From Candidatus Poribacteria bacterium (GTDB lineage Bacteria > Poribacteria > DTPJ01): 5,210 bases of DNA. Shown here one piece after another: positions 1 through 5,210 of this stretch. The number at the start of each line of letters is the position of its first letter. Position 1 is the stretch's first letter. Position numbers and translations under genes: made by a program. Location of the stretch: positions 1 through 5,210 of the forward strand of contig DTPJ01000219.1 of the NCBI GenBank assembly GCA_011334435.1, read 5' to 3'. The notes under the pieces are model-generated. The model was not told the origin of the DNA. It saw only the letters and a program-made list of their open reading frames with translations, and did no database searches.

Positions 1-564
1 ATGGAAAAATATCCAAATAGCATTTATGGACTTTGTTTTATTAATCCAAGATATAAAGAGGAATCAATTGCAGAGATTGAGCGATGTATATCCAAAGGCA
101 TGGTAGGGATAAAACTTTGGGTATCGGTTAAAGCTTGTGATCCACTTGTTGAACCGATTGCAGAAAAGGCAATTGAACTTAACGTGCCAATACTTCAACA
201 CGCATGGTATAAGACAACTGGAAATCTTGATAATGAGACAACACCAAAAGATATAGCAATATTAGCAGAAAAATTCCCTAAACTTCGCATACAGATGGCT
301 CATCTATTCGGTGCTGGATTTCGCGGGTTAGCAGATATTGCACCTTATCCAAATGTTTATGCGGATGTAAGCGGAGGAGAGCCAGAGGCTGGATTTTTAG
401 GGTTCGCAGTTCGCGAATTAGGAGCAGATCGCATAGTTTTCGGTTCTGATGCACCCGGACGAGGATTTGCAGTCCAATTAGGAAAAGTGCTTGGATCAAA
501 TATTCCTGACGATGTTAAAGAGATGATTCTATGGAAAAATGCGAGAAAACTATATGGATTATAA
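1..564 (+). CDS. Amidohydrolase-2 family metal-dependent hydrolase, C-terminal part
   Basis: This looks like the C-terminal two thirds of an amidohydrolase-2 (TIM-barrel, metal-dependent) hydrolase; the substrate cannot be told. Seen in the 187 readable residues: the strand motif GIKLW (36-40), PILQHAW with His67, the metal-ligand-type motif QMAHLFG with His101, the FGSDAPG loop with Asp150 (the usual catalytic or metal Asp near the barrel end), and the family-typical C-terminal tail WKNARKLYGL. Family members are usually about 270-300 residues and begin with an HxH metal motif on the first strand. That motif is absent here, so the gene is cut by the left edge of the window and the ATG at base 1 is probably internal. 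Its end overlaps the start of rsmA, which suggests co-transcription. The fold assignment is firm. The reaction (amide, lactone or decarboxylation chemistry are all known in the family) is open. Confidence 0.85.
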   Translation: MEKYPNSIYGLCFINPRYKEESIAEIERCISKGMVGIKLWVSVKACDPLVEPIAEKAIELNVPILQHAWYKTTGNLDNETTPKDIAILAEKFPKLRIQMAHLFGAGFRGLADIAPYPNVYADVSGGEPEAGFLGFAVRELGADRIVFGSDAPGRGFAVQLGKVLGSNIPDDVKEMILWKNARKLYGL

Positions 565-1462
565 TTCTACACTAAACCTGATTAAAAACCTTTTAAAAAA
601 TGCAGGCACTCATCCAAAAAAAAGCTTAGGACAAAATTTTCTTATAGATCAAAGCATAAACGATCTTATTATTGAATCCGCAGACCTTTTACCAAATGAC
701 ATTATCATTGAACTTGGCTCTGGAATAGGACTACTGACCCGACAAATCGCACCTTCTGTCAGTAAGGTATTTGCGATTGAGTTTGATTCTGACCTTTTCG
801 GCATTCTTCAATCATATTGCAAAGGTTTTGATAACATAATTCCGATAAATGACAATATGCTTGAAATTGATTATGCCAAATTGTTGTCTGATCTAAGTCC
901 AAATCAGAATATAAAGATCATAGGTAACCTACCTTATTATATCACATCGCCGATAATATTTATGCTTTTAGAGAAATCAAAGTCTTTAAATATAAAATCC
1001 ATGATTTTAATGGTTCAAAAAGAGGTTGGCGAAAGGATAGTATCATCTCCGGGCAATAAAAGTTATGGTTCGCTGTCAGTTGCCGTATCATATAGATGTA
1101 AAGCAAGGATAATAAGAGTTGTTCCCGCAGATTGTTTTTATCCAAAGCCTAAGGTTGATTCTGTCATTATCCAATTGGAAGTTCAAGATAAACCTAATGT
1201 GTCCGTTAAAGATGAAAGCCTGTTTTTTTCTATTGTAAGAGGTGCTTTTCAACATCGCAGGAAAACTTTGAGAAATGCACTTATACTATCTATCCAATCT
1301 AATAAACTAAAAGCTCGCCTTGAATCGTTAGATGATGCTATGAGATCGCTTAGCATTGACCCCAAAACAAGAGGAGAAAATCTAAGTATTGATCAATTTG
1401 CTAATCTCGCAAATATGATATATAATACAGACATCGGACATAAACACAAAAATCATAGTTAA
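554..1462 (+). CDS. rsmA: 16S rRNA (adenine(1518)-N6/adenine(1519)-N6)-dimethyltransferase RsmA (KsgA)
   Basis: RsmA uses S-adenosylmethionine to dimethylate two adjacent adenines in the 3'-terminal helix 45 of 16S rRNA, late in small-subunit assembly in the cytoplasm. Numbering from the ATG at 554 (302 residues, normal for the family), the protein shows KKSLGQNFL (22-30), AdoMet motif I ELGSGIGLL (53-61), the acidic motif II AIEFD (74-78), the catalytic motif IV NLPYY (125-129), and the FYPKPKVDS and FQHRRKTLRNAL signatures of the C-terminal part. An in-frame ATG lies 15 bases upstream at 539 and would give 307 residues. I prefer 554 because GCGAGA (541-546) sits 7 bases ahead of it, while 539 has only GGA at 3 bases. 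The frame overlaps the amidohydrolase end by 11 bases (26 with the upstream start), pointing to translational coupling. Loss of RsmA classically gives kasugamycin resistance. Confidence 0.97.
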   Translation: MDYNSTLNLIKNLLKNAGTHPKKSLGQNFLIDQSINDLIIESADLLPNDIIIELGSGIGLLTRQIAPSVSKVFAIEFDSDLFGILQSYCKGFDNIIPINDNMLEIDYAKLLSDLSPNQNIKIIGNLPYYITSPIIFMLLEKSKSLNIKSMILMVQKEVGERIVSSPGNKSYGSLSVAVSYRCKARIIRVVPADCFYPKPKVDSVIIQLEVQDKPNVSVKDESLFFSIVRGAFQHRRKTLRNALILSIQSNKLKARLESLDDAMRSLSIDPKTRGENLSIDQFANLANMIYNTDIGHKHKNHS

Positions 1463-1500
1463 ACCTATAAACGAAACTGATAAATAATTTTATATTAGTA

Positions 1501-1506
1501 GGAGGT
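1501..1506 (+). promoter_or_regulatory. Strong Shine-Dalgarno sequence of the aminotransferase gene
   Basis: GGAGGT lies 5 bases before the ATG at 1512 and matches the anti-Shine-Dalgarno core almost completely. It is the strongest ribosome binding site in the window and fixes the start of the aminotransferase. The other genes use weaker sites, so this gene is probably translated more actively than rsmA on a shared transcript. Confidence 0.9.
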
Positions 1507-1511
1507 CAAAT

Positions 1512-2750
1512 ATGGCTAAATTAGCTATTGATGGGGGAGAAAAGGTTCGTAAAATACCGATGCCACCAAGAAGGCTCTTTGGAGAAGAGGAAAAATCAGC
1601 AGTTATAGCACTTTTTGATCGCTCAATTGAGACAGGAGAAGCATTTGGATATAACGGAATAGAGGAACAAAGCTATGAAAAGGAATTTGCGGAATTCATG
1701 GGTGGAGGATATGCCGATCTTGTGAACTCAGGAACGTCCGCTATTTTTGTAGCACTTGGTGCATTAAATCTTGAACCACTCAGCGAGGTTATCGCTCCAC
1801 CAATAACAGATCCAGGCGGTGTCATGCCTATACCGATGCTTAACTGTGTTCCCATAATAGCAGATGCGAATAAAAATTCTTACAATGTGGGACCTGATCA
1901 GATAGAAGCGGTTATCACTGAAAGGACAAAAGCTATCGTTGTCGCTCATATCTTCGGTGAACCTGCGGATATGGACCCAATTATGGAGATCGCAAGATCA
2001 AAGGGCTTATTTGTTATAGAAGATTGCGCCCAAGCACATGGTGCTTTATATAAAGGTCGCCTCGTTGGCACTTTCGGTGACCTATCAGCATTCTCAACTA
2101 TGAGCGGAAAACATCATGCTACCGGAGCACAAGGTGGAGTTGTCTTCACTAAAAATGCCGATCTCTATTGGGAAGCTAAGCGATTTGCTGATAGAGGTAA
2201 ACCATTCAATACCACATTTTCGTCAAATGTTAGGATAGGGCTAAACCTCAATAGTAATGAGTTATCAGCAACTATTGGGCGAGTCCAATTGCGAAAACTT
2301 CCTCGTATAATAGAGGGACGGAGAAATTTTGTCAGATCACTTGCAAAAAAAATAAAAGACCTTAAATCCATAACTTTTGGCTGGATGCCCGATAACTGCG
2401 AGTCATCTTATTGGTATATCAGAATGCACATTGATCTGGATAAGCTATCAGTCAGCAAAGATCAGTTTGTCAATGCACTTTCCGCAGAGGGAATACCTTG
2501 CTTCGCTTCTTATCGTCATATCCCTTCGGAGGCCAAATGGTTCATAGAAAAGGTAACCTATGGAAAAAGTGGTTATCCTTGGACTGATCCTAATTACAAA
2601 GGTGAAAGAAATCCGAGTTTTCCATTGCCAAATTGTATAGAGGCAGTTGAGACGCACTTTAACCTCGTTGTCAATGAAAATTATGGCGAGCAAGAAGCTA
2701 TTGATTATGCGGAAGCATTGCATAAGGTTGAGTCTGCTTATTTGAAATAG
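1512..2750 (+). CDS. DegT/DnrJ/EryC1/StrS family PLP-dependent aminotransferase
   Basis: This is a fold-type I pyridoxal-phosphate enzyme of the sugar-aminotransferase (DegT/StrS) family, which usually moves an amino group from glutamate or glutamine to a keto-sugar or keto-cyclitol. In the 412 residues one sees the N-terminal LAIDGGEKVR stretch (4-13), resembling that of StsC-like cyclitol aminotransferases; the phosphate-binding NSGTSA (72-77); the cofactor-ring Asp171 in IEDCAQAHGA; and the Schiff-base Lys200 in STMSGKHHATGAQGG. The length is normal. An ideal GGAGGT site supports the start. The gap to rsmA is 49 bases with no convincing promoter, so it may share the upstream transcript, and a long hairpin follows the stop. 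No sugar-nucleotide or cyclitol dehydrogenase gene is visible nearby, so the substrate is unknown. The SGKHH form around the lysine differs from the SFHPTK-like form of classical nucleotide-sugar members and suggests a separate subfamily. Confidence 0.93.
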   Translation: MAKLAIDGGEKVRKIPMPPRRLFGEEEKSAVIALFDRSIETGEAFGYNGIEEQSYEKEFAEFMGGGYADLVNSGTSAIFVALGALNLEPLSEVIAPPITDPGGVMPIPMLNCVPIIADANKNSYNVGPDQIEAVITERTKAIVVAHIFGEPADMDPIMEIARSKGLFVIEDCAQAHGALYKGRLVGTFGDLSAFSTMSGKHHATGAQGGVVFTKNADLYWEAKRFADRGKPFNTTFSSNVRIGLNLNSNELSATIGRVQLRKLPRIIEGRRNFVRSLAKKIKDLKSITFGWMPDNCESSYWYIRMHIDLDKLSVSKDQFVNALSAEGIPCFASYRHIPSEAKWFIEKVTYGKSGYPWTDPNYKGERNPSFPLPNCIEAVETHFNLVVNENYGEQEAIDYAEALHKVESAYLK

Positions 2751-2757
2751 TTAATGA

Positions 2758-2806
2758 TAGTCCAATTCAAGTCATAAGCGAAATAATTATGATTTGAGTT
2801 GGATTA
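2758..2806 (+). terminator. Long imperfect inverted repeat (20-bp stem), possible terminator or 3' mRNA element
   Basis: Arms 2758-2777 and 2787-2806 pair over 20 positions around a 9-base loop (GCGAAATAA). As RNA every position pairs if three G-U wobbles are allowed; as DNA there are three mismatches. It starts 7 bases after the aminotransferase stop, the usual place for a transcription end or a 3' stabilising hairpin. No run of T follows on either strand, so it is not a standard intrinsic terminator. It could work with Rho, protect the 3' end, or be the remnant of a small mobile inverted repeat. The structure is directly visible; the function is inferred. Confidence 0.5.
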
Positions 2807-2813
2807 ATATCCA

Positions 2814-2835
2814 TCAAATCTTGGTCAAATCTTGG
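2814..2835 (+). repeat. Two exact head-to-tail copies of an 11-bp direct repeat
   Basis: TCAAATCTTGG occurs at 2814-2824 and again without a gap at 2825-2835. The pair ends 5 bases before the -35 box of the predicted promoter. One repeat length is close to one DNA helical turn, so both copies face the same side of the helix, as expected for a tandem activator or repressor site. It could also be chance polymerase slippage. Confidence 0.6.
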
Positions 2836-2840
2836 TTTAG

Positions 2841-2870
2841 TTGACACAATCATAACAAATGTGATATATT
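2841..2870 (+). promoter_or_regulatory. Sigma-70-type promoter for the restriction-modification genes
   Basis: The -35 box TTGACA (2841-2846) matches the consensus perfectly. After an 18-base spacer comes the -10 box TATATT (2865-2870), preceded by TG at 2862-2863 to give an extended -10. Transcription would begin near 2877, about 140 bases before the preferred methyltransferase start. It is the best promoter-like sequence in the window and points into the methyltransferase and nuclease genes. It is predicted from sequence only. Confidence 0.7.
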
Positions 2871-2885
2871 ATGGTGGAACAAAGC

Positions 2886-2913
2886 GTATAATGATAACCG
2901 AAAGGATTTATAC
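2886..2913 (+). other. Possible small hairpin in the methyltransferase mRNA leader
   Basis: The ten bases GGATTTATAC (2904-2913) can pair with GTATAA, AT and CC in 2886-2899, leaving two 2-base bulges on the left side and a GAAA tetraloop (2900-2903). It lies just downstream of the predicted transcription start. The stem is A+T rich and bulged, so it may be weak. The rest of the leader, from 2914 to 3004, shows nothing I can identify beyond A+T-rich sequence. Confidence 0.25.
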
Positions 2914-3004
2914 ACTTAATAAAATGCAATAACTATGATACCTATTTTGTGAATTCATTAAGCTATTTTTATTACAGATTTTTTAAACTGTGCTGAGGTT
3001 TTAT

Positions 3005-3010
3005 AAGGGA
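3005..3010 (+). promoter_or_regulatory. Ribosome binding site supporting the methyltransferase start at 3020
   Basis: AAGGGA ends 9 bases before the ATG at 3020. A second site of the same sequence (3043-3048) lies 7 bases before another in-frame ATG at 3056, so two starts are possible. The open frame also reaches back to a GTG at 2990 that has no convincing site before it. Confidence 0.55.
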
Positions 3011-3019
3011 AATTTAAAC

Positions 3020-4354
3020 ATGGAGAAATTGGTTAAAAATAAAAGGGAAAAACAGATGACTTTGTTTGGGAATAATGAATGTCCGTCTTATGAAGAAATA
3101 ATGGAATCTTATGCTAAGGAATTTTCTGAATATGTTACTCCAAAAGGGGACACAATTTTTGGATTTTGGATGCAAACCTTAGCCGATTTAGAATTCTTGG
3201 ATTTAGAATTGCAGGGATTGACTGATGAATATTCCATTGATCCCGTCAATAGAACAGTTAATCTAAAGGGTGATGAAGATTGGATAAGATTAAGAATAGC
3301 TCATCTTGAAAAAATAAATGGAAAAACAACGCTTTATACTGATCTAGTTGACAAATTTGGAGATACTAATGCCTATGCTTTTCACAACCTCTACCCATAT
3401 AAAGGAAAATTTTACCCAAGAATAGTTAGAACGTTGATTAATGCTTTTAAACTAGATCAAGATTCATTAATTTTGGATCCCTTCAACGGTTCTGGAACAA
3501 CTACCCATGAAGCCTCACTTATGGGAATTAAAAGTGTTGGAATTGACGTAACTCCGATGGGAGTTATCTTATCTGAGCTAAAAAACGATCTGCTTTTTAT
3601 AGATCAAAAAGAATTAGATTTTACGAATATTCAGATTCAAGATATTCTTAAAGATATAGAGAATAAAAAATGGCATTATCCCAAACCATTTATCTATAAA
3701 TTAATGTTAGCGATATATTTCGACACTATAGATGCTTTTACTAGAACATCAAGGTATAACCGAAAAGGAAAAATAGGATTATTCATGGAAAAGTTTAATT
3801 ATATAAAAGATTGCTATAAAAAAATCAATGATATTAAGCAAAAATATGAACTGTCTTTTAAACGTGCAATAATAACAGAAGGGGATATTTTAGAACTGAA
3901 TAATTTAAGTGATATGAAAGAGAAATTTGATGCTTGCATTACAAGTCCGCCATACTATTTTTCAATAGATTACGTAGGAAAAGACAAAATTGCCTATGAT
4001 TATCTGGATATAGATATGAAAAAAATAGAATCAAAGTATTTAGGAATGAAATATAACGGACATATAAGTAACGAATATAAAGGATTACCTACAAGAGTTG
4101 CTATGTATTATGATGATCTTAAAAAGTCAATAGAGAATATTTTCTGGTCATTAAAACCTGGTGGAAAATTAGCAATAGTAATAGGTGATAGCACTGTGAA
4201 TTCTAAAAAAATTCCGACAACGTTAACCACAAAAAAGTTTTGCGAAGAGATAGGTTTCAAATTTGAAAAACTCATATTTAATCCATTACTGGGTGCGAGA
4301 AACAGAGCAATAAGGGGTGAAAGTGTAATAGTATGTAAGAAAGAGGAACAATAA
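3020..4354 (+). CDS. Amino-group DNA methyltransferase (N4-cytosine or N6-adenine), modification subunit of a type II-like R-M system
   Basis: This protein probably transfers a methyl group from AdoMet to an exocyclic amino group in a specific DNA sequence, protecting host DNA from the nuclease encoded next door. Numbering from 3020 (444 residues): a motif X-like stretch YPYKGKFYPRIV (125-136); AdoMet-binding motif I LDPFNGSGTTTHEA (152-165); GID with Asp176, a likely ribose-binding acid; the catalytic motif IV TSPPYY (308-313); and a late Rossmann strand KPGGKLAIVIGDS (379-391). SPPY is more common in N4-cytosine enzymes but also occurs in N6-adenine ones. The order X-I-IV, with about 145 residues between I and IV, is unlike the common beta class (IV before I); that middle region may hold target recognition. 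A start at 3056 would give 432 residues. The gene is much richer in A+T than its left neighbours. A methyltransferase is near certain; an RNA-modifying relative is a remote alternative. Confidence 0.9.
   Translation: MEKLVKNKREKQMTLFGNNECPSYEEIMESYAKEFSEYVTPKGDTIFGFWMQTLADLEFLDLELQGLTDEYSIDPVNRTVNLKGDEDWIRLRIAHLEKINGKTTLYTDLVDKFGDTNAYAFHNLYPYKGKFYPRIVRTLINAFKLDQDSLILDPFNGSGTTTHEASLMGIKSVGIDVTPMGVILSELKNDLLFIDQKELDFTNIQIQDILKDIENKKWHYPKPFIYKLMLAIYFDTIDAFTRTSRYNRKGKIGLFMEKFNYIKDCYKKINDIKQKYELSFKRAIITEGDILELNNLSDMKEKFDACITSPPYYFSIDYVGKDKIAYDYLDIDMKKIESKYLGMKYNGHISNEYKGLPTRVAMYYDDLKKSIENIFWSLKPGGKLAIVIGDSTVNSKKIPTTLTTKKFCEEIGFKFEKLIFNPLLGARNRAIRGESVIVCKKEEQ
4341..4347 (+). promoter_or_regulatory. 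Ribosome binding site of the nuclease gene inside the end of the methyltransferase gene
   Basis: AAGAGGA ends 9 bases before the ATG at 4357 and lies within the last codons of the methyltransferase. With only two bases between the stop and the next start, translation of the nuclease is probably coupled to that of the methyltransferase. That would keep nuclease production dependent on the protecting enzyme. Confidence 0.65.
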
Positions 4355-4356
4355 TT

Positions 4357-5210
4357 ATGATCATAAGAAGGAATCTTATTTGTATAAAATCAAAAGATAA
4401 ACTAGAAATTGGAGAATTACTGCTTTACGAACCTTACAAAAATACATTACTTAATCTTAAAGATTTATGTATTGATATTAATGTTAAAGATTTTGACCCT
4501 GTTGCTAAGGTATATAATGGTCTATTAAGCACCCCATCAAACATCAAAGAATATTACGAGTCTCTACTTGGTGTTACATCTTATTATCATCATAGTCAAG
4601 GTGGAAAAGGAAAATATATAGAGAAGAAACTTGCTCTATGTAGTGAAACCTGCTCTCCTAATATAGAACTTAGCAAATTGCCTTTTTGGTTAGAACACCC
4701 ATTAATTTACAGAAAAAAGGGGATTTTTACACAAGATGGTTTATCATTTGAAGAAAAAAGACTTCTTAGAACTGACCAGTGGGATTGGATAGGCGGTAAT
4801 AAAGACGTGAATATTGATATAGGAAATCTTTTAATAGAAGATAAAACGATAGTTTTGGTAGAAATAAAAAATAGAGTGGATTCTGGCGGAACGGCTGGCA
4901 GACGGGAAATTTGGACTTCCGAAAAATTTGGAGCTATAATTGGTTATATTGAATCCAATACAAAACTATTTAGAAAGGGAAGTATTGAGTTTTCTTTAGC
5001 CAAATTATTGGAATTATTTAAGATTAAGAATCTCCAAATATACATAGGAGTGTTATTTGACAAATGTGATAGTCCAGCCACTATTGTTAGTGATAAAAAT
5101 AATGGGTTTTATTCATCAAGCAAACAAGGTTTTCTGGATTTATTAAAACAAGTAATACAAAGTTCTACAATGAAATTAATTGACAAAGATGATGAAGCAT
5201 TACAAATGTA
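4357..5210 (+). CDS. Putative PD-(D/E)XK restriction endonuclease, 3' end cut by the window
   Basis: The frame from the ATG at 4357 is open to the last base, giving 284 codons with no stop, so the C-terminus is missing. I do not recognise its family by sequence. The middle region carries a PD-(D/E)XK-like core: a Trp-rich lead-in QWDWIGG (141-147), NIDIGN with Asp154, then strand IVLVEIKNR with Glu169 and Lys171, giving D-X14-E-X-K, followed by VDSGGTAGRREIW (174-186). No transmembrane segment or signal peptide is evident. The likely role is cleaving unmethylated DNA at the site modified by the upstream methyltransferase. Support comes from the catalytic signature together with the position 2 bases after a DNA methyltransferase gene and the same A+T-rich composition. 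Another nuclease role tied to the methyltransferase is possible. Nuclease: fairly sure; restriction role: inferred. Confidence 0.7.
   Translation, partial: MIIRRNLICIKSKDKLEIGELLLYEPYKNTLLNLKDLCIDINVKDFDPVAKVYNGLLSTPSNIKEYYESLLGVTSYYHHSQGGKGKYIEKKLALCSETCSPNIELSKLPFWLEHPLIYRKKGIFTQDGLSFEEKRLLRTDQWDWIGGNKDVNIDIGNLLIEDKTIVLVEIKNRVDSGGTAGRREIWTSEKFGAIIGYIESNTKLFRKGSIEFSLAKLLELFKIKNLQIYIGVLFDKCDSPATIVSDKNNGFYSSSKQGFLDLLKQVIQSSTMKLIDKDDEALQM

Noticed and set aside
278..499. Open frame of 73 codons on the minus strand
   Set aside because: It lies wholly inside the amidohydrolase gene, resembles no family I know, and the + strand frame carries clear family motifs.
1463..1511. Possible promoter in the rsmA-aminotransferase gap
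   Set aside because: The 49 bases are A+T rich but contain no TTGACA-like box paired with a TATAAT-like box. Only the ribosome binding site is clear.
2448..2723. Open frame of 91 codons on the minus strand inside the aminotransferase gene
   Set aside because: It is a shadow of a well-supported coding frame, with no recognisable motif. The shorter minus-strand frames at 960-1145, 1673-1855, 1764-1949 and 2165-2371 were dropped for the same reason.
2887..2892. Perfect TATAAT that could be a -10 box
   Set aside because: No acceptable -35 box lies 16-18 bases upstream and there is no TG extension. The TTGACA promoter ending at 2870 is much better supported.
2891..2932. Mini-ORF of 13 codons (MITERIYTLNKMQ) in the leader
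   Set aside because: The nearest Shine-Dalgarno-like bases (GGTGG, 2873-2877) are 13 bases away, and the peptide shows no attenuation pattern such as repeated codons for one amino acid.
2974..2991. ACAG...CTGT imperfect palindrome before the methyltransferase gene
   Set aside because: Only four bases pair at each end around an A/T-rich centre, which is expected by chance in such A+T-rich DNA.
2990..3019. GTG at 2990 as the start of the methyltransferase
   Set aside because: It adds ten residues with no family signal and has no ribosome binding site before it, whereas the ATG at 3020 has AAGGGA at a good distance.

Overview
The window looks like a piece of a bacterial chromosome, moderately A+T rich, with all five genes on the + strand. 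RsmA, a universal rRNA-maturation enzyme, marks the left part as ordinary chromosome. The lineage cannot be fixed from the sequence. An amidohydrolase-2 protein close to a DegT-family aminotransferase is a pairing I associate with sugar and amide metabolism in Planctomycetes, Poribacteria and similar environmental genomes, but that is a weak hint only.

Left block (1-2750). The 3' part of an amidohydrolase-2 family gene runs into rsmA with overlapping reading frames. After 49 bases comes a DegT/DnrJ/EryC1/StrS-type PLP aminotransferase with a near-perfect Shine-Dalgarno sequence. The three genes are probably co-transcribed, although they have no obvious shared pathway.

Intergenic region (2751-3019, about 270 bases). 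It starts with a 20-bp imperfect inverted repeat (hairpin) 7 bases after the aminotransferase stop. Two exact head-to-tail copies of an 11-bp repeat follow. Five bases later there is a near-consensus sigma-70-type promoter (TTGACA, 18-bp spacer, extended -10 TGATATATT). A leader of about 140 bases then runs to the next gene.

Right block (3020-5210). This is a two-gene unit that looks like a restriction-modification system. The first gene encodes an amino-group DNA methyltransferase with a DPFNGSGTT AdoMet-binding motif placed before its TSPPYY catalytic motif. Two bases after its stop codon, a second gene begins and stays open to the end of the window (284 codons seen). That protein carries a D-X14-E-I-K signature typical of PD-(D/E)XK nucleases and is most simply read as the partner restriction endonuclease. 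Sampled 60-base stretches have about 42-43% G+C in the aminotransferase gene and about 22% in the methyltransferase gene, which suggests that the right block was acquired separately. The exact family and recognition sequence of the system cannot be read from the sequence; it is the best candidate here for something undescribed.
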